The notes beneath the pieces are model-generated. The model was given only the letters and a program-made list of their open reading frames with translations. It made no database searches and had not been told where the DNA came from. 64,000 bases of DNA. Origin: Hygrocybe punicea. Its lineage: Eukaryota; Basidiomycota; Agaricomycetes; Agaricales; Hygrophoraceae. The translations under genes were made by a program, and so were the position numbers. Shown here one piece after another: positions 1 to 10,300 of this stretch (position 1 is its first letter; every line of letters begins with the position of its first letter). Where the stretch lies: positions 1,240,001-1,304,000 of the forward strand of contig OY744463.1 of NCBI GenBank assembly GCA_963556145.1, read 5' to 3'.

Positions 1-1334
1 TCCTCTCACACCCCCGGCAGTCGGCCCACCCCACATCACTCTCATACTCGTGCGTACTCTTGGCCAGGGCGCGTTCAGCAGTGTCTGGCTCGCCGACGAC
101 GTGCGTAGGGGCATATCCAAAAGGTGCTCACATTGCTGGCACGACTCCAGTCGTGGAGGCCCTCCGGGGACTTGGCATCACCAAGTCCGCCGAATCCGGT
201 TCGGATCTTCGCAGGGTGGATGTAGGGGTGGGCTCACGGCTTGTCGCGGTCAAGACAATGCCTAGGGCACGCGAGCAAGATCGTGACCGCAACAGCGACC
301 GCACGCGCGTCGGGTTCGTCAGGGAGGTGGAGGTCCTCCGGGTGCGCACCTTTTTTCTTTGAATTTTTTAATACTCGTGTTATATCCAATGGGATTACTA
401 ATGGCTGACAGCGCTGCAGCACATCGCACATCCGGCACTCCTTGGTGCGTTCTCGACGTCGACCCACCACGTCCTCGTGCTCCCCCACCTCGTTGGTGGA
501 GACCTCCTCACTCTCGTCAACAACGATGGTGCGTGCGGTGCCCTGAGCGAGAGCACGCTCCAGCGTATGTGGTGCGAGCTCTGTAGTGCCGTTGCATGGA
601 TGCACAGCGTCGGGCTCGTGCACCGCGACATCAAGCTTGAAAGTGAGCATATCTTGTTTCCACCATCACATTCACCCTCTTAATATTTTTTCTCTGCACA
701 CGCAGATATCCTCCTCGTTGCCCCCCTAGACCCGCTGCCCCCATCCTCACGCATATTGACGCAGCTAGGCAATTTTGGACTGGCGCGTTTCGTGGATCCC
801 CGTGCGCCTCGCCTACGCACCCGCTGTGGCAGCGAGGCCTACACCACTCCAGAGCTCGTCACGGCTGGCCGCGGATACGATGCACGTGCAACGGACGCTT
901 GGGCGTGTGGCGTCGTGCTGTTCGCGGTTTGTGTACGGCGATTGCCATTTGGGGATGGCGTAGACGCAGATGCAGGCGAAGGAACGGGGATCCGTGGGGA
1001 GCCAGGTTCGTTGGGGCGGCAGGGATATGGGTATAGTGAGGCGCAAAGAGCAGAGGGGGAGATGATGGAGGGGAAGGGTGGGTGGGCAGAGAGGAGGCGG
1101 ATTGCGCGGGGAGAGTATGAGTGGCCGTCTGTGCTAGTGCTGGGGAGGGGGTGGCGAGACAGAACAGGTGGCAACCGGAGAGCAGGGGAGCCGGAATGGG
1201 GAGCCGGAATGGGCACAGGGGACGGGGAGTGCAGATTTAGTTTTAATCTAAATGCGGCAGCGTTTAGGCCAATGACGCCTGGTCAATTTAAATGTTGGCC
1301 CATCCCTTTGGATCAGTTACTTCCTTGCTGGTGA
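1..1334 (+). CDS. Ser/Thr protein kinase, 5'-partial, truncated C-lobe, NFG instead of DFG
   Basis: A protein-kinase gene enters from the left edge: the frame is open upstream of the glycine loop (GQGAFSSVW). Exons inferred from GT-AG sites are <1-104, 151-341, 420-642 and 706 onward. Joined, they give the VAVK lysine, the REVEVLRHIAHP helix, an intact HRDIKLEN catalytic loop, an RCGSEAYTTPEL activation/APE segment and DAWACGVVLF (subdomain IX). The magnesium-binding DFG is NFG (codon AAT at 771-773). Fungal kinases with this RTRCGSE...DAWACG pattern normally continue through subdomains X-XI. Here recognisable similarity stops near RIARGEYEWP (about 1125), followed by low-complexity G/R sequence and a stop at 1334. 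It is either a pseudokinase or a truncated pseudogene; the neighbouring gene fragments favour decay. A kinase fold is near certain, activity is not. Confidence 0.72.
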
Positions 1335-2189
1335 ATTAAAATACATTGTACTCACAGTAACTTCAGCAAATGCTGAAGTGAGTTGACATGCAGAAATTAA
1401 GCCAAGGGATCATTTATTGTACCTCAAAACATCTTCCACAACCTTGAAATAAGAAGCAAGAGCAGGATGAAGAGAGAATAGAAAAAAAATAAGACACTGT
1501 CAGGGAGGGTCAACTATCCGTTTAGAGAAACGGACATGAGAACATACAGCTTAATTTCCCGTTTCAAACGGTAGATTTCCCGTTTCAAATGCGCTTCGCG
1601 CCTTTCCGCCGCCTTTCGCCACTGTTTCTCTTGCCCCGCCTCGGACTGGTCGTCTGGTAGCCGGCCGATCGCTATGAATCCGTCAGTATGGTTTCATTCC
1701 GGGGTAATGGGACTCGGACTTACTGATATTAAATTGATCACCTCTGAAGTCATTCAGGGTGCAGGCGTTCATCTGGATATGTTGAGCGCGGTTGAATGAC
1801 ATAGGACAAGATAGAAATGGTTGGAATACTGAGTAGGCGAGAAACTACTAGAAACAGCGCGGATCTGACGAAGGTAGTAATGTCTTAGTCTGATGGGGGA
1901 AAAGAAAGAAAAAATCGGAGTTAACTTTAAATCAGTAATAGTGCGACTGACAACAAACTCACAAAACTCACTCGCTCGTGCCTCTTCGGACACTACCCGA
2001 CCCCTCGACGATCATCCACGGCAATCCAAAGAGTACGCTCTATCCTGCGCGACGTTGAAACGGTGAACTTGGCTTCATCATGATGAAGCTTGAGGCCAAG
2101 GCCTTGAGCTAGATCTAGAGCTTGGGCTTGAGCTTGAAGCGCTTCCAGCTTGCCACGGCCGAAAGCAAATTTCCTTAGTTGAGTCATAC
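1335..2189. other. Intergenic stretch with short hairpins, no supported gene
   Basis: No coding sequence is supported. Visible structure: a perfect 7-bp hairpin at 1517-1534 (TCCGTTT/AAACGGA), then two near-identical copies of TTTCCCGTTTCAAA around 1556-1590, the first forming CCGTTTCAAACGG. Around 2085-2150 there is a GAGCTT/CTTGAG-rich stretch with the palindrome CTAGATCTAG. The N-terminal part of CAND1 that should precede 2190 is absent. Confidence 0.5.
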
Positions 2190-3476
2190 CATAGCGTTGA
2201 AGACCATCACTGCCGAGCTACCGCCAGATGGGAAGATTGCTGCGACGGCGTGCGCCAAGTTAACACCCAAACTTCTTGCACAAGTATCCAATGTATGTAT
2301 TGTTTCCACCACGTTCGGCAGTCCTCAACTAATATAACACCATTACAGCCAGATACCCCACCTGAAACACTGATTGAAACCCTCTCTATTCTGTCCATCC
2401 TAATCAGCCGATTCCCCTCCAACCTATCCAGCACCACTTTAAACCCACAACCACTAACCGTTCTAGCTCCTTTGTTGGCCCACCAACGTCCGGTTGTTCG
2501 AAAACGCGCCATCATCACCCTCGCGCAGTTCATCCCAACATCTCAACCCGAGCTATTTGGGGGACTTCTGAAATCCTTTGTGTACCCCTTTCTTACCACT
2601 TCGGCAAGTGTAGAAAAGCAACGCACAACTTCGCAGCTCGTGGCGGCTGTGGCGAGACATTCAGCGTTGCAAATTGCGCCTGTACTGGGAGATATCGTTC
2701 CGGGGATTTTGAAAGCAGTTCAAAAAGATGACGAGCTCCGAGAGAGTGGACTTCAGGCAAATTTGTGTTCATCAAGGCAAGTCATCGTACTGACGTGAAG
2801 ATATGGCAGGCTCTGGAAGCACTCGTACTTCGGTGCCCTGCCGAGATCACTCTCTTCCTCAACTCAATCGTGCTGGTTGGGAATCAGTTCATTAAACATG
2901 ATCCGGTAAGTTCTTGGCACGACAATCGATGTTTTCATTCCTGTTGACCATCGTAACAACAGAATTATGCTGGTGATGAGGGAGACGAAGACGAAGACAT
3001 GGCTGACGCCGAAGGCGATGATGACGACGACGACGCAGGGCTCGATGGGTGAGTGTAATATATATCTCAATTACATTTTGCCTCTGAAACATGGTCTTGG
3101 ATCAGGTACTCTGACGACGAAGACACTTCTTACAAAATACGCCGGTCAGCCACCAAATTGCTGGCGGCCATTGTGAGCACGCGCCCAGAACTTCTTGTGT
3201 CGATATACAAGGAAGTGTCACCTGTCCTCATCTCCCGCTTTGGTGATCGCGAAGAGACAGTCCGCCTTGAAGTTTGGGCAACCTATGTCGTGCTTCTCAA
3301 CCAGACAGCCGTCTATAGCGGCCATCCTCAAGCCAAGGATGCCGATTCCAATATCCGCGGAAAGAGGAAACGTGATAATGAGACTATGGATGTCGAAGAG
3401 TCTCCTTACACGCTTTTGCGGAGCCAGGTGCCTTCACTATCCAAGGCACTTCTAAGTCAATTCAAGTCTGTAGACA
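2190..3476 (+). pseudogene. CAND1: CAND1/TIP120 (cullin-associated NEDD8-dissociated protein) central fragment
   Basis: CAND1 is a HEAT-repeat protein that exchanges SCF substrate receptors on cullins. The fragment opens with ALKTITAELPPDGKIA (an N-terminal HEAT-repeat sequence), runs through LAPLLAHQRPVVRKRAI and EALVLRCPAEITLFLNS, and includes the acidic DEGDEDEDMADAEGDDDDDD loop followed by SYKIRRSATKLLAAIV and VSPVLISRFGDREETVR. Splice sites are visible near 2293/2348 and 2907/2961, a short one before 3105, and a possible GC-AG intron at 2757-2809. Similarity ends at KSVDKK (about 3476). Only a few hundred of the usual ~1200 residues are present; the first ~100 and the C-terminal half are missing. 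The sequence then runs directly into the 3' end of an opposite-strand GH20 pseudogene. I read it as a rearranged remnant. Confidence 0.8.
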
Positions 3477-3911
3477 AAAAAGTTAGACCCATAGACGTCT
3501 TATTAAACGCATGTCCAGTCGGAGTTTCACTCCAAGCGCCAACATCACAAGTTCCAGGCCTCAACACACACCAATACGGCTGCAACGAGATAGCCTTGAT
3601 GTCCCGGCGCACCATCCGGTACCGTAAGTCGTGCAACCGCGGAAGCGCGCTAGCAATGTTACGCACGCGACCACTGGGGGGCGTCGCCCCGTCCAGAAAA
3701 CCTCAGCGGAGCTGGCGGCGCGAGGCCAGACGATCGAATCGAGGTTCTCTGGAGAAGATTATTCGGTCCAAAGCAATTGTTCGCCTGCATCGACAAGGCG
3801 AGATTTTTAATTATGTGACAAAATTTTCAGCAGACGAAACACGGTCTTACCGCCAAGAACAAGTTGCATCTGTGATGAGATGATGTTTACGAGAGGATCA
3901 AAGGTGTATGA

Positions 3912-5209
3912 CTGGAAGTTGATATCCACCAAAATCGGCTAAAATGAGTTCGTGGGAGGGAAATGGATTAAGGGAAAGGCAATATTTGGGGACATGTACG
4001 GCAGCGGTATCGTCAGTCCGGTATGGAGTGAATCCTGTGAGTTGGGCGGCCGGTGAAGAACTGCTGGCTCTCCGTTCCAGGTCGTAGAAGACGAGGGCCA
4101 GAAGATGGCCGTCAATGATGAATTCCTGTGTTATAGTGGTCTGCAAAGCTAATTAATAGACACGTGGATCAGTATACGGCGAGCATGTGGAAAACATCTG
4201 TGGTGTATGCGTACTTGCATCAAGCCATCGACTCCTGCTGAGAGACGATTCTGTGTGAAGGAACCTTCGCCATATCGCCATAGATATACTAGACGCGACT
4301 AGTTGAAGAGTTTCGGCCTCCTCGGAGATGCGAGCCTTTCCAACATAGACCCGGTAACGCACTTGGCTGAAGAAGGCCATGGGGCATTGAAAGTGACGGA
4401 ACCATGAAAACCATGGAGTGTGGGCAGGCTATGAATATCGTCAATTGATGGGAGGGATAGTTTAATTTGAATGGTGATCGGTGAGAGTGAACGGAGAGAT
4501 GTGGCTCTCAAGGCGTCGAATGACAAGTTGTATGATGACATTCCCTCAGCCCAAAGGCACAGGCTGGATATTTTGTTTGTTGTTGGGGATGTAGGTGACG
4601 GAAAAACACTACTTCGCCTCGCGGAAGGAGCCTGATCGAAGAAACGTGCTCGGTTCACGGGAGTTTCCAGTTTGCGACCTGCGATGACCCAGAAGATGCA
4701 CCGCGACTCACTGGCGGATAGGAATTGGCTTCACATTCCATGTTGAAAAACGTCACAGCAGATGTAGAAGCTGTGTTGGACATCTCGGTGTTCGAAAGTA
4801 AAGGTTGATGAGGGCGAGCTGCGTGATACAGGCGATGACGAGAGCACCACGCTCCCGATTTCGTTGTTTGAAGGTAAGGGTGAGTGGCGGTGAGGTGATT
4901 CGATAGAGAATGGTGCTGTGGAATATGAATCGAAGATAGCACTGCATGGCTGCAAGGGAGGGTGCGAAGGACTCTCAAACTTGAAGTCGCCGGAAGAAAA
5001 TCCTGGGGATGGGGGTGAAGGAGAAAGACGGGGAACCGGGTCCACCGGCATCGCCATCGGGAGGGATCAATGCACCAGATTCGCACAGGTCTTCTGCCTT
5101 TACGGTGGCTAACAAACCACTTTCGAGGAAAAGCTCTTCGCCTCCTGTTACCAAATGGAACTCTGCATATATTGCTGCGGAAAATAGAAACAGGAGAAAA
5201 AAACCATAC
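3912..5209 (-). other. 1298-bp swollen intron in the GH20 pseudogene (probable insertion)
   Basis: On the minus strand GTATGG (5209) follows TWSE and CTTCCAG (ends 3912) precedes SYTFDPL, so this is one intron of 1298 bp where fungal introns are about 50 bp. The extra DNA has several short minus-strand open stretches (for example 4299-4658 and 3898-4146). I could not tie any to a family. No clear terminal inverted repeat was seen. It is probably an old insertion or the remnant of another gene. Confidence 0.55.
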
Positions 5210-5840
5210 CTCTGACCAAGTTTTGAATGGATCACAGCTATTATTAGTATCAGAGGTAAGTCATGACATCTCGTTAGTCAGTAAATAATTTACCTGGTTG
5301 GGCTATTTCCCAGCCACCTCCGCAGTCCTATTGATACACGTCTAAACCGGACTACCGCATTTCAAAAGTTCATGTGTTCGTGAACCAAGCAGAAATAGTT
5401 GGAGGGCGCAAGAATAATCCGGAAGTTCTTTGCGACCACGGCAGCGGCACTGTTGGATGAGATCCAAACCCAAAGCGTCCAGCGTGGAATTTTGGTCCCG
5501 AAAATTTGGCAACACGAACATGACAGTGTTCTTATCCAAAGTCACTTTGTGATTTAAAACAATTTCTAACAACAATGTTGTGAGCAAACAGGACATCGTG
5601 TCAGCACTAACCGACCTTCCCACACAACAGGCGTCTTCCCCACCGCCAAAAGTGCATGATGCGTCCCCTGCGTGAAAACATCCAACGCTTCCTCCAGCGT
5701 CTGTCCACTTCGCTTCAATTCTGCCTGTGTCTCGTTGTCGTTCGCATAACAGTTCGTGTTCCATTCATCGCCACGCTGAAAATTTTGATGGCAGAGTCTT
5801 CGCCACGACAGAGATGAGCGAAGCAGTGAAGTTGGCCACT

Positions 5841-5844
5841 CCGG
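5841..5844. repeat. Target-site duplication CCGG, left copy
   Basis: CCGG directly precedes the TGTCATG start of the 5' LTR. The same four bases follow the 3' LTR at 30048-30051. Removing the element and one copy restores GH20 continuity (RIASP on the right flank to GVANFTASL on the left), so this is a genuine integration duplication. Confidence 0.88.
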
Positions 5845-7247
5845 TGTCATGACCCCAAGTGTTTTTGGGTGTAATGTCATGGGTTTACCATCGGACCACG
5901 GACTTAGATATTGCAACACTATGGATGCACACCTACACTCATTAGTACCCATTCTATGCCTTTCCACATTACGCATGCTAGTGAACAGACACAAATAGCA
6001 TATATGCTTACCTTTATATCATTTATTATGGCTTCACTAGTAATGCCCAGACCTAGCCGTTTATGTATGGTGCACAGAGGCACATCCCCCACTCATTAGC
6101 ATTTACTATATATTTCTCTGTATTGCGGGTGCAAGGAGACAAGCCCAACTAGCATTGTTACCTATATTAGCAGTAATGGATTGATTACAAATCTTGTTTA
6201 CTTGTATTGATCAAAAGCGGCTCAGCTAGATAATGGGAAATGATTAGATAAGATGTGAACAAGAGGATGATAAGATAATGATAAGATAGAATGCATCAGA
6301 GAGTGATTGTGATATTCTGCTTACATAAAGACAATGGTCTATTGTTCTGAGCAGTCTATTGTTCTAAACAGTCCAAATGGAGATAGAGCCCATTGTTCAC
6401 AGCCTCTTTGATGCCATCCATTGTTCTCATGACTCAGTCCTATTGTTCTCACTTTCCCATTGTTCTCAGTCCCCCATTGTTCTCCAACAGTATAAATAGG
6501 GCCCCCAAATTCCAGTAGTCAGTAGGATTTCCCCCCTCACCACTCAGTAGTCACTCTCAGTTGGGTTCACACAGTGTGATCCCTCATTCTCTTAGTACTA
6601 GTAGTTACTCATTGTAGTAGCTAGTGCTTGTAATCCAGTCTAGTTCACTCTTATTCTATCATTCCCTGAGTTCCCCTTGTCATCAAGGAGAATTCACCCA
6701 GTTCACTCAGTTCAATCAATTCATTAGTCAGCATTAGTCAGCTAGATACATTTCTAAGGTTAAGGTTTCATCCTAAATAGATACACTTCTAAGGTTAAGG
6801 TTTCATCCTAAACAAAAAACAGAGTATTCAAAAGGTATTAAAGATATCCCTGAACTAGTAGCCAATGTGCGTTTGAAGCTTCGGATTTAAGTCAGATATT
6901 ATAATACCCAGAGATACTCTTGATTGAATAGGCCCTGTAGCCAAAACTGTCCATATTCAACTGGTGAATATTGTTATCAGTATTCATTAGTTCATATTCT
7001 TATATTCTAGTAGTGAATATTAGTATTTTCAGTACATCACACACCCAATTGCTATTCATACCTACTCAAAGTCTCAATTCTTAATTGAAGAGACCTCACT
7101 ATTACATTCTATTGATTCATATAGTACATATACCCACAAACCCCTTCCTGATAGGTTATTTAGATATTAAAAACCCACGAACAACAAGAAGATACCTGAA
7201 CAAAGTCAACTCCGGTAATTCTTGGTGAAACAAACATTCACATAACA
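5845..7247 (+). repeat. 5' LTR, 1403 bp
   Basis: Begins TGTCATGACC and ends CATAACA (TG...CA). Line by line it matches 28645-30047 with no visible difference. It contains the HMG-type site array and TATA box described separately. A small open stretch near 5911-6099 is not a gene. Confidence 0.95.
6338..6498 (+). promoter_or_regulatory. LTR promoter: seven ATTGTTCT-type sites followed by TATAAATA
   Basis: ATTGTTC cores start at 6341, 6358, 6392, 6420, 6442, 6459 and 6476; the last four read ATTGTTCTC. Spacings are 17, 34, 28, 22, 17 and 17 bp. TATAAATAGGG follows at 6491. YYYATTGTTCTC is the yeast Rox1 hypoxic-operator consensus, and ATTGTT is a general HMG-box core. That a basidiomycete HMG protein binds here is inference. 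The same array is in the 3' LTR (+22800). Confidence 0.7.
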
Positions 7248-7251
7248 AAAT

Positions 7252-7268
7252 TGGAGCCCACCGCGAGG
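7252..7268 (+). other. Candidate primer-binding site
   Basis: TGGAGCCCACCGCGAGG begins four bases after the LTR end and starts with the TGG expected to pair with a tRNA CCA end. I cannot name the tRNA. The second copy is at 16558-16574. Confidence 0.5.
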
Positions 7269-7314
7269 ATTTTAAATTTAAATAACCCAAGCATTTCTAT
7301 ACCTCTAATACACA

Positions 7315-10300
7315 ATGTCCACAAGCACCAGTGCTCGTACCCCAGACATGATGCCCCTACTAGGGCAGAAGTCTGCCCCAGCTAAATTCAAAGGAAGCTA
7401 TGAAGAAGTCAAGAGATTCTTAAGGCATTACAATCAAATGTGCAAATCCTATGCTGTTTCTGATAAAGAGAAATGTGAAAGGATTGTAGATTACTGCTCC
7501 ACCAAAGTAGTCAAGCTCATTGAAGCCCTGGAGAGTTACATATCCCAGGACTGGAATACTCTTGAGAAAGATATTACTCGCTACTTTGATGCTGCCCTAA
7601 AGGAAACAAGATACATTGTTAGAGATCTCATGACCCTTGCACGCATTTGGAAACTTAAGCAGATCAGAACTCTCACCAAATGGAAGCAATATGAACGCAG
7701 GTTCATTACTATTGCAGGATGGTTAGAGAGCAAGAAGAAGATCTCTGCAGATGAAAAGGCTGCATACTTCTGGCATGGAATCAACAAGAACCTCAGACAT
7801 ATCATTGAGACACGTCTCAACACTGGATCAACACCTTTAGATGTCACATCTCCATTCCCTATGAAAGATGTCATTAAGGTTGCAGAAACTCTATTTGAAA
7901 GGAATAGGTTTGACATGAATCTAGCAGATTCAGATTCAGATATACCAGGAAGACTAGACAACTCTGTTTCAGAAGACTCTGATACAGATGATTCATCAGA
8001 GTATGATACAGATAGTGACTATGAAGCCTGCATCAAGAGAAAGAAAGCTAGCAAGAAGAAGAAGGCATTCAAATCCAAGGCATATGATTCAGATGATGAA
8101 CTATTTAAGAAGACAGTAAGGAAAGAAACTGAGAAGAAAGATAATGGCAGGAAGGGGATAGACAGGAAGTCTACCTCCACATCATCATCACACCAGAATG
8201 AAGTAGAGTCTTTAATCAAGCAAATGGGAAAGCTTTCTTTGGATGATATTAAGTATGGACTAGCATACTATAGAGCCTTGAAGCTAGATCCAGACATTGC
8301 TCACTGTATTAGCCCACCTGAGTTGAAACAACCTCAGCAAAAGCAAGCACAGTCACAGCAAACACAAAGACCTCCCTTCAAAATCTCAGCTGCCAATAGT
8401 GTTGGCCTTCCACCAAACCCTTCTACTAGTTCGTTTACCCCTACCAATTCGTTTACTCCTTCCAATGAACAAAGAGGACCCATGACCTGCTATGGTTGTG
8501 GAGGACAAGGACATGGAATGCAAACATGTTTCCAAATAAATGAATTACTCAAGACAGGCAAGATAACCAAGGATGGTCTTGGAAGGATTGTTTATCCAGA
8601 TGGCTCAATAATTCGCAGAAATATGGGTGAGACATTTGTACAAGCAATTGATAGACATGTAGCTGAAAAGGCCAGCAATGTCCAGTCACACTTCTATGTA
8701 TTACAAGATCAATTCTCTGATTACTATCAATCTGATGCTGAAGAAGATTTTGAAGCATATACTATACCTACAATCAAGGAAGAAGAAATACAAATCCTGC
8801 CTGCAGTCAGAGGACCACAGAAAATTGGTGCAGCAAGGAAGGAAGTATTAGATGGAGTATATCCTCCCACAGGTATTAAGGCCAAAGGAAAAGAGAATAT
8901 AAGGCCTAATACAGTACTGCCACCCATTCCTAAAGGCCCAGTCAAACCCGGCCCTCTTTCAGCACAGAAGCAAGCTCAAGCACATGTACCCGCACCATTA
9001 CCTTTTGCTCTCAAGAAGACAAACCCATTCCATCCTACAGAAGATCTGCATACAAAACAACCTGTTCCAATGGATATAAGAGCCCCAATACATATTCCTT
9101 CAGACACAGATTCAGATGTGGAGATGATAGATCCTTCTCCAACAAAGCCAGCCAAGACTCATATACAAGGACACAAGGCAAACATAGATAAGAACAAGAT
9201 CATGGCTGAAAGACATAATGCCATAACTCGTCCAAAGCCCACTCCCAGACAATCTGAAATTTCAGTCAATATTGGAGAAACTCAAGTTGTCAATCAAATC
9301 CTTGACACACCAGTTACCCTGCGCGTTCGTGAAGTATTAGCTTCTTCCAAGGAATTATCTGAGCAATTAACAGACATGATCAAGAGAAAGAATGCAAAGG
9401 TATCTGCCATTGCAAGCTCATTCATAACCAAGGATCGTGGAGTGTTAATCAGGCTTCAGATGGAATGTGATAGAAGACCTATTGAAGCCATCATTGACAC
9501 TGGATCCCAGTTAAATGTGATTAGTAAAAAAGTCTGGAAAGAAATTATCCAAAGACCTATGGATGTAGGAAAAATTCTCACAATGAATGATGCTAATGGA
9601 GGCGAAGGAACATTAAAAGGATTGGTCTCAGAAGTTCCATTGACTTGTGGTGGTGTCCTTACCTATGCCAATCTTTACATAGGAGAGACAGTGCCATTTG
9701 ATTTATTACTTGGAAGACCATGGCAAAGAGGCAACTATGTTTCTATTGATGAAAGAATAGATGGTACATATTTAGTATTCAAGAATCCTGAAGATTTGAC
9801 AAACAGATTTGAACTAATGGTCACACCAAGCCATTCTCAAGTTAATCACATCAGAGGAGCTACTACTGCCCATGCCTCAACATCCTATTTATGCACGTTA
9901 CCTATGGAACTTGAAGAAACCACTACAATTCCTTTAACTAAGTCTTATGAACAAAATAAGGCATTAGTCCGCTATAATCCGCAATTTCAAACTCCGCTTA
10001 AACCGAATTATTTTACCGAAATGATTACATGCTTACAGGATAAGTCTTATTTGGATAAGGATAAGTCTGAAGTAAAAGGAGATAAAAGTATCTCATGCTT
10101 CAATATCCCCAAAAATGCATATGATGGCTCGAAACTTTTTGCATTGTCCATAGCCCATTGTGATGACATGAACAATGAAGAATCTGAATTTTCTAAAAGG
10201 AGAAAGATAAGAAATGGATTTTCACACCAGGGAAATTTAGATAGGAATTGCTATAAAAACTCTGAAGAAATGGGAGAGACAGTAGCCATGTCTGCTGCAC

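Larger units (their letters stand above)
3550..5844 (-). pseudogene. GH20 beta-N-acetylhexosaminidase, 3' half, decayed
   Basis: Fungal GH20 enzymes release terminal GlcNAc from chitin oligomers. Reading leftward from 5844: GVANFTASL, GDEWNTNCYANDNETQ (the catalytic GDE motif, but displaced by a frameshift just upstream), LEEALDVFTQ, GKTPVVWE, VLNHKVTLDKNTV, DCGGGWEIAQP, CDPFKTWSE. A 1298-bp intron (3912-5209) follows, then SYTFDPL, QMQLVLGG, EQLLWTE, SSPENLDSIVWPRAASS and finally SALPRLHDLRYRM...LRPGTCDVGA. Disabling changes: a CAG/CAA-to-TAA stop at 3769-3771, a TAG before DCGGG, a frameshift near a C6 run before the ALPRLHD segment, and loss of the terminal stop. The 5' half lies at 30048-31200 beyond the retroelement. 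Confidence 0.88.

Noticed and set aside
1769..2187. Two minus-strand frames (74 and 64 codons)
   Set aside because: No conserved residues; the second is a low-complexity LEALQAQAQALDLAQ stretch from GAGCTT repeats.
3158..3883. 241-codon plus-strand frame extending CAND1 beyond 3476
   Set aside because: Residues after KSVDKK are the antisense of the GH20 C-terminus, not CAND1.
5911..6099. 62-codon frame (also at 28711-28899)
   Set aside because: Lies wholly inside the LTR and repeats with it; not a gene.
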